Source: Streptococcus mitis (lineage in GTDB: Bacteria > Bacillota > Bacilli > Lactobacillales > Streptococcaceae). From it: a DNA stretch of 64,000 bases. Location of the stretch: positions 39,023 to 103,022 of the forward strand of contig NZ_CAMIAF010000008.1 in assembly GCF_946190375.1 (NCBI RefSeq), read 5' to 3'. Below are positions 55,311 to 64,000 of this stretch, piece by piece. Each line of letters begins with the position of its first letter. Position 1 is the first letter of the stretch. Made by a program: the position numbers and the translations under genes. The notes below the pieces were generated by a model, which worked only from the letters and a program-made list of their open reading frames with translations, had not been told where the DNA came from and made no database searches.

Positions 55311-57392
55311 TTAGTCTTCACCTTTGTTTTTCTTAATGATTTCTTCTTGTACTGACTTAGGTACATCTTCGTAGTGGTCAAATACCATCATGAATGTACC
55401 ACGTCCTTGAGATGCAGAACGAAGAACTGTTGCGTAACCGAACATTTCAGCAAGTGGAACGTAAGCACGAACGATTTGGCTGTTACCATGTGCTTCCATA
55501 CCATCTACACGTCCACGACGAGCAGTTACGTGACCCATAACATCACCAAGGTTTTCTTCTGGAACAGTGATTGTTACAAGCATCATTGGCTCAAGGATAG
55601 CTGGTTGTGCTGATTTAGCAGCTTCTTTAAGAGCAAGTGAAGCCGCGATCTTGAAGGCAGTTTCAGATGAGTCGACATCGTGGTATGAACCATCGTAAAG
55701 CTTAGCTTTAACGTCAACCATTGGGTAACCTGCAAGAACACCGTTAGCCATAGATTCTACCAAACCTTTTTCAACCGCTGGGATAAATTCACGAGGAACC
55801 ACACCACCGACGATTGCGTTTTCGAATTCGAATCCTTTACCTTCTTCGTTTGGAGTAAATTCAATCCATACATCACCGAATTGACCTTTACCACCAGACT
55901 GACGTTTGAAGAATCCACGTGCTTGAGTAGAAGCGCGGAATGTTTCACGGTAAGATACTTGAGGAGCACCTACGTTCGCTTCAACTTTGAACTCACGACG
56001 CATACGGTCAACAAGGACGTCAAGGTGAAGCTCACCCATACCAGAGATAACTGTTTCACCAGTTTCAACGTTTGTTTCAACGCGGAATGTTGGATCTTCT
56101 TCAGCCAATTTTTGAAGGGCAATACCCATCTTATCTTGGTCTGCTTTAGATTTTGGCTCAACCATCAATTGGATAACTGGTTCTGGAACGTTGATTGACT
56201 CAAGGATGATTTTAGCTTTTTCATCTGTCAATGAGTCACCAGTTGTAGTATCTTTCAAACCAACGGCAGCAGCGATATCACCTGAGTAAACAGTATCGAT
56301 TTCTTGACGGCTGTTAGCGTGCATTTGAAGGATACGTCCGATACGTTCACGTTTACCTTTAGAAGTGTTCAATACGTAAGAACCTGATTGAAGAACACCT
56401 GAGTAAACACGGAAGAATGTCAAACGACCTACGAATGGGTCTGTCATAATCTTGAAGGCAAGAGCTGCAAATGGCTCTTCGTCAGATGCTGGACGAGTTT
56501 CTTCTTCGTCTGTATCTGGGTTGATACCTTTGATTGCTGGGATGTCAAGTGGGCTTGGAAGGTAGTCGATAACCGCATCAAGCATCAATTGAACACCTTT
56601 GTTCTTGAAAGCAGAACCACACAATACTGGGAAGAATTCAACGTTGATAGTCGCTTTACGGATACCAGCTTTCAATTCTTCGTTAGTGATTTCTTCACCT
56701 TCGAGGTATTTCATCATCAATTCTTCGTCAGTTTCAGCAACTGCTTCGATCAATTTTTCACGGTATTCTTGAGCTTGGTCAAGGTATTCAGCTGGAATAT
56801 CTTCTTCAAGGATATCTGTACCAAGGTCGTTAGTATAGATTTCAGCTTTCATCTTGATCAAGTCGATGATCCCACGGAAGTCATCTTCAGAACCGATTGG
56901 CAATTGGATTGGGTGTGCATTTGCTTGAAGACGATCGTGAAGTGTGCTTACAGAGTAAAGGAAGTCAGCACCAATTTTGTCCATTTTGTTGGCAAATACG
57001 ATACGTGGAACTCCGTACTCAGTTGCTTGACGCCAAACTGTTTCAGTTTGAGGTTCAACACCTGATTGTGAGTCAAGAACTGTAACCGCACCATCCAATA
57101 CACGAAGAGAACGTTGTACTTCGATTGTGAAGTCCACGTGTCCTGGTGTGTCGATGATGTTTACGCGGTGGTTGTTCCATTGAGCTGTTGTCGCAGCAGA
57201 TGTGATAGTGATACCACGTTCTTGCTCTTGCTCCATCCAGTCCATTTGTGACGCACCTTCGTGAGTTTCACCGATTTTGTGGATTTTACCAGTGTAGTAA
57301 AGAATACGCTCAGTAGTTGTTGTTTTACCAGCATCGACGTGAGCCATGATACCGATATTACGAGTTTTTTCAAGTGAAAATTCGCGTGCCAT
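55311..57392 (-). CDS. fusA: Elongation factor G
   Basis: A 693-residue translational GTPase that drives translocation. G1 [16 protein letters not shown]2 [12 protein letters not shown]3 [10 protein letters not shown]4 [10 protein letters not shown]. Domains II-V follow to the C-terminal [18 protein letters not shown]. Expressed from its own TATAAT (57431-57436) after the rpsL-rpsG terminator. Confidence 0.98.
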   Translation of the reverse strand: MAREFSLEKTRNIGIMAHVDAGKTTTTERILYYTGKIHKIGETHEGASQMDWMEQEQERGITITSAATTAQWNNHRVNIIDTPGHVDFTIEVQRSLRVLDGAVTVLDSQSGVEPQTETVWRQATEYGVPRIVFANKMDKIGADFLYSVSTLHDRLQANAHPIQLPIGSEDDFRGIIDLIKMKAEIYTNDLGTDILEEDIPAEYLDQAQEYREKLIEAVAETDEELMMKYLEGEEITNEELKAGIRKATINVEFFPVLCGSAFKNKGVQLMLDAVIDYLPSPLDIPAIKGINPDTDEEETRPASDEEPFAALAFKIMTDPFVGRLTFFRVYSGVLQSGSYVLNTSKGKRERIGRILQMHANSRQEIDTVYSGDIAAAVGLKDTTTGDSLTDEKAKIILESINVPEPVIQLMVEPKSKADQDKMGIALQKLAEEDPTFRVETNVETGETVISGMGELHLDVLVDRMRREFKVEANVGAPQVSYRETFRASTQARGFFKRQSGGKGQFGDVWIEFTPNEEGKGFEFENAIVGGVVPREFIPAVEKGLVESMANGVLAGYPMVDVKAKLYDGSYHDVDSSETAFKIAASLALKEAAKSAQPAILEPMMLVTITVPEENLGDVMGHVTARRGRVDGMEAHGNSQIVRAYVPLAEMFGYATVLRSASQGRGTFMMVFDHYEDVPKSVQEEIIKKNKGED

Positions 57393-57430
57393 GAGGTTTG
57401 TTTCTCCTATTTATTTTTGATTTCTATTCT

Positions 57431-57436
57431 ATTATA
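57431..57436 (-). promoter_or_regulatory. fusA promoter (extended -10)
   Basis: TGTTATAAT on the minus strand, about 40 bases before fusA, just beyond the rpsG terminator. Confidence 0.65.
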
Positions 57437-57453
57437 ACACGATTTTAATAAAA

Positions 57454-57476
57454 ACGGATAGGCAGGACCTACCCGT
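57454..57476 (-). terminator. Terminator after rpsL-rpsG
   Basis: On the minus strand ACGGGTAGG pairs with CCTATCCGT, followed by TTTTTATT. Confidence 0.85.
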
Positions 57477-57522
57477 TCTCAATGTTTTCATGCTATTGTT
57501 GGTTTCAACTTACAAGCTGGTA

Positions 57523-57584
57523 AGTTGAGTTGAACTCGGGCTAAAAGCCCAAGTTAGTTGAGTTGAACTCAAGCTAAAAGTCTG
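57523..57584. repeat. Two tandem copies of a 33-base unit in the rpsG-fusA spacer
   Basis: AGTTGAGTTGAACTC followed by RRGCTAAAAGYC occurs at 57523 and again at 57556. Each copy contains the palindromic core GAGTTGAACTC. A further GGTTGCAATCGCAACC hairpin lies at 57605-57620. The spacer is otherwise non-coding. Confidence 0.75.
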
Positions 57585-57674
57585 GAGAAAAAGATGAATC
57601 TCATTGGTTGCAATCGCAACCTGCTTTGATTCCCTATTTTCTCTGGGACTTTCTTAACGCTTTCGCATCCTATA

Positions 57675-58145
57675 TTACCAACGGAAGTGTGCGAATGCAC
57701 GGTTAGCTTCAGCCATACGGTGAGTGTCTTCACGTTTCTTAACTGCTGCACCAGTGTTGTTAGCAGCATCCAAGATTTCTTTTGCAAGACGGTCTTGCAT
57801 TGTGTGTTCACCACGAAGACGAGCGATTGTTACCAACCAACGAAGTCCAAGTGTTGTACGACGTTCTGGACGAACTTCAACTGGGACTTGGTAGTTAGAT
57901 CCACCAACACGACGTGCACGTACTTCAAGTACAGGCATGATGTTTTCCATAGCTGTTTCAAATACTTCAAGTGCATCGTTGCCAGTAGCTTCTTTGATTT
58001 GCTCAAAAGCACCGTAAACGATTGAAGCAGCGGTACCACGTTTACCGTCAAGCATAACGCGGTTGATAAGACGAGTAACTAATTGTGAATTGTAAAGCGG
58101 ATCTGGCAATACGTCACGTTTTGGAGCTCTATTTTTACGACTCAT
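57675..58145 (-). CDS. rpsG: Ribosomal protein uS7
   Basis: A 156-residue 30S assembly protein: [63 protein letters not shown]. Follows rpsL by 19 bases. Confidence 0.98.
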
Positions 58146-58164
58146 TTCTCTTTATCCCCTTTCC

Positions 58165-58578
58165 TTATGCTTTTGGACGTTTAGTACCGTATTTAGAACG
58201 GCCTTGTTTACGATCGTTAACACCTGCAGTATCAAGTGCACCACGGACGATATGGTAACGTACCCCTGGAAGGTCTTTTACACGTCCACCGCGAAGAAGA
58301 ACCACGCTGTGCTCTTGCAAGTTGTGTCCGATACCTGGGATGTAGGCAGTAACTTCGATAAGGTTGCTCAAACGTACACGAGCGAATTTACGAAGGGCTG
58401 AGTTAGGTTTTTTAGGTGTCATTGTTCCAACACGAGTTGCAACACCACGTTTTTGTGGTGAAGAAACGTTTGTTTGAACTTTTTTGTGACTGTTGTAACC
58501 AACGTTCAAAGCTGGTGATTTAGATTTTTCTACTTTTGATTTACGCGGTTTGCGAACCAATTGGTTAATTGTAGGCAT
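58165..58578 (-). CDS. rpsL: Ribosomal protein uS12
   Basis: A 137-residue decoding-centre protein. The segments [11 protein letters not shown] and [12 protein letters not shown], where streptomycin-resistance substitutions fall, read as wild type. First gene of the str operon. Confidence 0.98.
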   Translation of the reverse strand: MPTINQLVRKPRKSKVEKSKSPALNVGYNSHKKVQTNVSSPQKRGVATRVGTMTPKKPNSALRKFARVRLSNLIEVTAYIPGIGHNLQEHSVVLLRGGRVKDLPGVRYHIVRGALDTAGVNDRKQGRSKYGTKRPKA

Positions 58579-58714
58579 CTACATTCTCCTGTGTTTTTTT
58601 ATTTTTGGTGATGATACACTTGGTGACAGCTATCATCTGTGTGTACTTTTGCAACATTTGTCAGCACGTCCCTGTACACTCTTGAGAGACCAAAAGTAAA
58701 AAGTACCGTCTATT

Positions 58715-58744
58715 ATTGTAACAAATTTTTCCCTTGCTTGTCAA
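58715..58744 (-). promoter_or_regulatory. str operon promoter
   Basis: TTGACA (58744-58739), 18 bases, TACAAT (58720-58715) on the minus strand, leaving a leader of about 130 bases before rpsL. The spacer 58579-58900 holds nothing else but this leader and the adjacent terminator. Confidence 0.8.
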
Positions 58745-58804
58745 GATGTTTTTCTTTTTTATTGTTATTTTTAGCTCGTTTGTATTGCTCCCAAAAGAAA
58801 GAAA

Positions 58805-58829
58805 GAAAAGGAGGAATAAGCCCCTCCTA
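58805..58829 (-). terminator. Terminator of the TCS11-like operon
   Basis: On the minus strand AGGAGGGG pairs with CCTCCT across a short loop, followed by TTTTC. Confidence 0.7.
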
Positions 58830-58900
58830 AAGTTTGGTATTGTTCCATGCAATCCCATCCCATCAATTTTAGCACATAATGTTCAAAAAATATTATATCA

Positions 58901-60598
<1,698 letters not shown>

Positions 60599-60599
<1 letters not shown>

Positions 60600-61336
60600 T
60601 AAGCATTCTCCTTATGACCTTGAAGGTAAATGGTCAAACCAAACAAAACTGCTGAAAAAACAAGTAGATAAACTGTGGCTGATAAATTGATGCCACCCTC
60701 GTTTAAGAAGGTCTTGAGCAACTCCATCAACTGATAAGTTGGTAGGCACTTCCCGATTGCTTGCATCCAGTCTGGAAATAAAGAGATGGGCATCCAGAGT
60801 CCGCCTAAAACAGCCAAGCCTAGATAGAGAAGATTGCCCACGACTGACATCAGCTGACTAGAAGGCAAGAGTGTCAAGGTCAAACCAAGCGCTACAAAGG
60901 CAATACTTCCTACTATCAGCAAGAACGCAGCCCCAATCCAACTTGCTAAAGGCATATCCACACCTCTTACAAAATGCCCAACTGAGAAAACCACCAAGAT
61001 TGAAACCAAATAATCAACCAGCATACTTGTGATCTTTGATAGATAATATTCTACCATATTTACCGGAGTATGGCGCAATGTTTTCTGCCAGTTGTTGATT
61101 TTATCGGTATGTAAGACAGCTGGAAATGAAAACATGGCTGTCGACATCATGGAAAAAGCCGTCATGGAGATGAGGTAATCACGCATAAAATTAGCTGGTC
61201 CACCGGGTGTGTCCTGGTACATGCCTGAAAAGAATAAATAGAAGGCTGTCGGCATACCTACTGATAATAAATAATAGACTAATTGTCGTTTGGTCAATAG
61301 AAATTCTATCTTGTTTAGTGCGATCCATCGTTTCAT
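60599..61336 (-). CDS. ABC-2 type permease of the TCS11-like operon
   Basis: A 245-residue membrane protein with six spans and the ABC-2 permease feel of DrrB/YhaP-type exporters (PAVLHTDKINNWQKTLRHTP coupling loop; GGLWMPISLFPDWMQAIG). The ATG at 61336 is preferred because AAGGGAG precedes it and it directly follows the ATPase stop. Substrate unknown; the operon type suggests lipid or antibiotic export. Confidence 0.9.
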
Positions 61337-61337
61337 C

Positions 61338-62222
61338 TTAGTCATCTCCCTTTTGTGTTTCTTCAAAGATTGTATCTAGCAAACTACGGTTATTAACTTC
61401 GATTTCTTGTATGCTACATCCTGCTTTAACTAACAGTTCCCAAAAAGCATTTGCCTCTCGTGTGACTACTTGCAGAGCATCTTGTTTTTGTACCCAGTTT
61501 TCAACCAAGTTAGACTGCTCAACAATTTCCTTGTATGCCAGAGGAAGGATAAAATGCTTTTCAATTCCCTCACTACGCATAGCTAGAGGCGTCGTATCAC
61601 GAATCAATTCACCCTTATTTAAAACCAAAATCCGGTCAGCTGTATGCTCTACCTCTTCAATATAATGAGACGAATAGAGAATGGTGACTCCTTGCGCTTT
61701 TAGGTCCCGAACAATTTCCCAAAAACGTTGACGGGTAGAGGTATCCATGGCAGCAGTTGGCTCATCTAAAAAGACAAGCTTTGGTCGCCCAATTAAGGTC
61801 AAGACAAAAGAGAAAAGACGCTTTTGTCCACCTGATAATTTTTCTGCGAATTGCTCTTTTTGTTCCTTATCAAACTGTAATAGTTGATCTATTTCCTGGT
61901 TACTCAAGTGATTTGGATAAATTTTTTGAAAGAAAGCAATCAACTCTTTTACCTTTAGTTTCTGAACGATTACATTCTCTTGAGGGAGATAGGATCTAGT
62001 GTAGTCTAACTTAGAGCTCGTCACTGGCAAGCCTTGGATGGATACTTGACCGCTTGTGACCAGTTTATCTCCAAGCAGACAGTCCAAGAGTGTGGTCTTC
62101 CCAGCACCATTGGGCCCAATCAAGGCGACGCATTCACCTTCAGCTACCTCAAAGGAAATATCCTTCAAAATAGCCTTGCCCTTGATGTTTATATTTAGGC
62201 TTTCTACCTTAATCATGTTCAT
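61338..62222 (-). CDS. ABC transporter ATPase of the TCS11-like operon
   Basis: A 294-residue ATPase: Walker A GPNGAGKTT (near residue 37), signature LSGGQKRLF, Walker B LVFLDEPTAAMD, His in YSSHYIEE. The extra C-terminal 80 residues (from about 215) are typical of DrrA-like drug exporters. The ATG overlaps the preceding small gene by 14 bases. Confidence 0.93.
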   Translation of the reverse strand: MNMIKVESLNINIKGKAILKDISFEVAEGECVALIGPNGAGKTTLLDCLLGDKLVTSGQVSIQGLPVTSSKLDYTRSYLPQENVIVQKLKVKELIAFFQKIYPNHLSNQEIDQLLQFDKEQKEQFAEKLSGGQKRLFSFVLTLIGRPKLVFLDEPTAAMDTSTRQRFWEIVRDLKAQGVTILYSSHYIEEVEHTADRILVLNKGELIRDTTPLAMRSEGIEKHFILPLAYKEIVEQSNLVENWVQKQDALQVVTREANAFWELLVKAGCSIQEIEVNNRSLLDTIFEETQKGDD

Positions 62223-62403
62223 GATATTCTCCTTTCAGCCACTCCTTTCCCATAGGAAAGGCGATAAAAATCATAAATCCAACTCCCCAGGCACCACGGA
62301 TGAATTGGTGAAGGAAGGCTTGATCAAACCAACCTGTAAATATTTCCACCAACCATACCACTAGTGATACTCCAATAAAAAGATAGAGAAACGCTTTTTT
62401 CAT
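62209..62403 (-). CDS. Small membrane protein of the TCS11-like operon (second)
   Basis: A 64-residue protein with two hydrophobic stretches (YLFIGVSLVVWLVEIFTGW; GAWGVGFMIFIAFPMG) and a charged tail (KGEYHEHD). It overlaps both neighbours (ATGA with the preceding gene), so it is part of the operon. Unknown role; perhaps a subunit or sensor accessory of the ABC system. Confidence 0.8.
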   Translation of the reverse strand: MKKAFLYLFIGVSLVVWLVEIFTGWFDQAFLHQFIRGAWGVGFMIFIAFPMGKEWLKGEYHEHD

Positions 62404-62591
62404 TTTTCAAACTCCTTTTTCACATCTGAGACTAATTTCAAACCTTCTCGGATAAGCCAGGACATCATTCCAAATCCTGCAAATAGCTCCCAAGGAAAAT
62501 GATAGAAATCTTCATCCAATCCTGAGAACATGAGATAAGTCATGACTCCTGCTGCTACTAGACTCATTGCGACAATCATTTTATGTTTCAT
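62400..62591 (-). CDS. Small membrane protein of the TCS11-like operon (first)
   Basis: A 63-residue protein: hydrophobic start (HKMIVAMSLVAAGVMTYLMF), a second weak hydrophobic segment, and a charged end (DVKKEFEK). The ATG at 62591 follows GGAGG. An ATG at 62615 would lie right against the -10, so I reject it. It resembles the following small protein in size and layout. Confidence 0.78.
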   Translation of the reverse strand: MKHKMIVAMSLVAAGVMTYLMFSGLDEDFYHFPWELFAGFGMMSWLIREGLKLVSDVKKEFEK

Positions 62592-62617
62592 TTTTTCTTC
62601 CTCCACTTGATACATCT

Positions 62618-62623
62618 AGTATA
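62618..62623 (-). promoter_or_regulatory. -10 of the TCS11-like operon
   Basis: TATACT on the minus strand 27 bases before the first small gene; -35 poor (TAGTGA), consistent with activation by the response regulator. Confidence 0.5.
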
Positions 62624-62654
62624 ATTCTTTGAAGGTAGAATCACTAGAAGCTTC

Positions 62655-62683
62655 TGTCATGAGGAGATATGACAAATGTCATA
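62655..62683. promoter_or_regulatory. Operator-like repeats upstream of the TCS11-like operon
   Basis: TATGACAAATGTCATA at 62668-62683 has 6-base arms ATGACA/TGTCAT, and a third half-site TGTCAT lies at 62655-62660. The position upstream of a weak -35 suits the LuxR-type regulator. Confidence 0.55.
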
Positions 62684-62689
62684 AAAAAT

Positions 62690-63037
62690 TCTATTCAAAA
62701 TTAGCAAGATACACTATACAATAAAACATGAGGTAGAAAAGAATCTATAGTCACTTCCTTTATCGTGACATCAAATTCAATTCAAACTATAATGTAAACT
62801 AATACTTATTTAAAATCGTAATAGGAGCAATTTTTATAACATAAAAATATATACTATAGATTCAACAGAAACTCTTCTAGTGCTTTATTAAAAAATTAAT
62901 AAGAGTTATAAAATCTATTAAATTTCAATGTGTATAATTAACTACAGTATTTATTAAACGATTGTTATTAAAATCACTATATAAAATGAATTACTAAAAT
63001 CGAAAAAAGAGGGAACCAAACTGATTCTCTCTTAATG
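62690..63037. other. A+T-rich intergenic region
   Basis: About 350 bases between the TCS11-like operator and the IS end. I see no coding frame, only poly-A/T tracts and a weak hairpin (63008-63036, AAGAGGGAA with TTCTCTCTT). Confidence 0.6.
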
Positions 63038-64000
63038 GGCTCTATAATATTTGTAGTGGGTAAATCCCCTATGGATATTATGGAGCCTCTTTTGTTGTAG
63101 AAAAAAAATCCCATATGACCTATAATGAAAAGCGACTAAACAACTCATTAGAAAGAATCATATGGAACAACTACATTTTATCACAAAACTACTCGATATC
63201 AAAGACCCTAATATCCAATTTATGGATATCATCAATAGGGATACACACAAGGAAATTAACGCTAAACTGGATTATGAGGCCCCCTCTTGTCCTGAATGTG
63301 GAAGTCAAATGAAGAAATATGACTTCCAAAAACCGTCTAAGATTCCTTACCTTGAAACAACTGGTATGCCTACTAGAATTCTCCTTAGAAAACGCCGTTT
63401 CAAGTGCTATCAGTGCTCGAAAATGATGGTCTCCGAGACCTCACTCGTCAAGAAGAATCATCAAATTCCTCGTATTATCAACCAAAAGATTGCGCAAAAG
63501 TTAATTGAAAAGACTTCTATGACCGATATTGCCCATCAGCTTTCCATTTCAACTTCAACTGTCATTCGAAAGCTCAATGATTTCAACTTTAAGCATGATT
63601 TTTCTCGTCTTCCAAAGATTATGTCCTGGGACGAGTATGCCTTCACTAAAGGAAAGATGAGTTTCATTGCACAAGACTTTGATAATCTCAACATTATCAC
63701 CGTTCTTGAAGGAAGAACACAGGCTATCATCCGAAATCACTTTCTTCGATACGATAGAGCTGTCCGTTGTCAGGTGAAAATCATTACGATGGATATGTTT
63801 AGTCCTTATTATGACTTGGCTAAACAGCTTTTTCCATGTGCTAAAATTGTTCTAGATCGTTTTCATATTGTGCAACACTTAAGCCGTGCTATAAGTCGTG
63901 TCCGTGTTCAAATCATGAATCAATTTGAGCGAAAATCCCATGAATACAAGGCTATCAAGCGTTACTGGAAACTCATTCAACAAGATAGTCGTAAACTCAG
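63038..64000 (+). mobile_element. ISL3-family insertion sequence (IS1167-like), left part
   Basis: The left end GGCTCTATAATATTTGTAG matches the ISL3 terminal pattern GGCTCT. It is followed by an inner inverted copy ATATTATGGAGCC at about 63078, then the transposase. The right end lies beyond the window. Confidence 0.85.
63162..64000 (+). CDS. ISL3-family transposase (partial, C-terminus beyond window)
   Basis: 279 codons are present, open to the window edge. The N-terminal zinc-binding region (CPECGSQMKKYDF ... RRFKCYQCSKMM) and helix-turn-helix (MTDIAHQLSISTSTVIRKL) precede the DDE domain (SWDEYAFTKGKMSFIAQD; ITMDMFSPYYDLAKQLFP; VLDRFHIVQHLSR). No stop or frameshift, so this copy may be active. 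It resembles the IS1167 transposase of pneumococci. Confidence 0.9.
   Translation, partial: MEQLHFITKLLDIKDPNIQFMDIINRDTHKEINAKLDYEAPSCPECGSQMKKYDFQKPSKIPYLETTGMPTRILLRKRRFKCYQCSKMMVSETSLVKKNHQIPRIINQKIAQKLIEKTSMTDIAHQLSISTSTVIRKLNDFNFKHDFSRLPKIMSWDEYAFTKGKMSFIAQDFDNLNIITVLEGRTQAIIRNHFLRYDRAVRCQVKIITMDMFSPYYDLAKQLFPCAKIVLDRFHIVQHLSRAISRVRVQIMNQFERKSHEYKAIKRYWKLIQQDSRKL

Noticed and set aside
56589-57065. 158-codon plus-strand open frame opposite fusA
   Set aside because: Antisense shadow of fusA with low-complexity Phe/Ser-rich translation and no homology I recognise.
57523-57584. Short tandem repeats as a possible CRISPR array
   Set aside because: Only two copies, directly adjoining with no variable spacers, and no cas genes nearby.
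62690-63037. Possible small RNA or gene in the A+T-rich spacer
   Set aside because: No stable hairpin with promoter and terminator and no open frame with an RBS could be found by eye.

Overview
The window looks like chromosome of a mitis-group Streptococcus (S. mitis, S. oralis, S. pneumoniae or a close relative). The case rests on near-complete recognisability of pneumococcal-type proteins (FolP, ManLMN, PepC, Cbf1, a TCS11-like operon), five intact BOX repeats, an IS1167-like ISL3 element, low G+C and strong promoters of the TTGACA/TATAAT type. Species is not settled. Almost all genes lie on the minus strand, including rpsL, rpsG and fusA, so the minus strand is probably the leading strand here.

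Layout. (1) 1-3.9 kb: accessory two-component system (kinase cut by the window edge) beside a lantibiotic-protection-type ABC transporter. (2) 4.1-12.7 kb: housekeeping pflA, lysA, purR, then the tight cluster rsmA-rsgA-rpe-thiN-rmuC-cbf1. (3) 12.8-17.6 kb: a lactococcin-972-type bacteriocin locus (precursor, large membrane protein, ATPase, a degraded third gene, a frameshifted PlcR/Rgg-like regulator) that separates rsmA from rnmV-tatD. (4) 17.6-29.3 kb: rnmV, tatD, a KimA-type potassium importer, an AliB-like oligopeptide-binding lipoprotein, rpmH, an AlaA-type aminotransferase, a universal stress protein, a HAD/pyrophosphohydrolase fusion, asparaginase and ccpA. (5) 29.4-45.4 kb: a DUF960 gene, the folate operon folP-folC-folE-folBK, a broken CPBP gene, a purine permease, a Cof phosphatase, adhP, manLMN, pepC, rsuA and pepS. 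(6) 45.4-50.8 kb: an accessory island holding a DinJ-YafQ toxin-antitoxin pair and a four-gene operon (DnaA-like AAA+ ATPase, WYL regulator, DUF262 protein, DUF262-DUF1524 protein). (7) 50.8-58.6 kb: polC, fusA, rpsG, rpsL. (8) 58.9-62.6 kb: a TCS11-like operon of two small membrane proteins, ABC ATPase, ABC permease, kinase and LuxR-type regulator. (9) 63.04 kb to the end: the left part of an ISL3 insertion sequence.

The most promising candidate for an undescribed system is the compact operon at 46.06-50.74 kb. It joins an orphan DnaA-type ATPase that stops before the DNA-binding domain, a WYL-domain transcription factor, and two DUF262 proteins, only one of which carries a DUF1524 HNH-type nuclease module. 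Its promoter overlaps a long inverted repeat. Domain content and position suggest anti-phage defence, but that is inference.

Regulatory sites visible in the sequence link the metabolic genes. ACGAACAWT PurBox-like sites sit at purR and at the purine permease, cre-like sites at manL and pflA, a Rex-like site at adhP, and a combox-like site before rmuC. Gene order also indicates rearrangement: a block with pneumococcal gene order rpsL...folBK lies between ccpA and the TCS11-like operon, genes I remember as adjacent in S. pneumoniae TIGR4.
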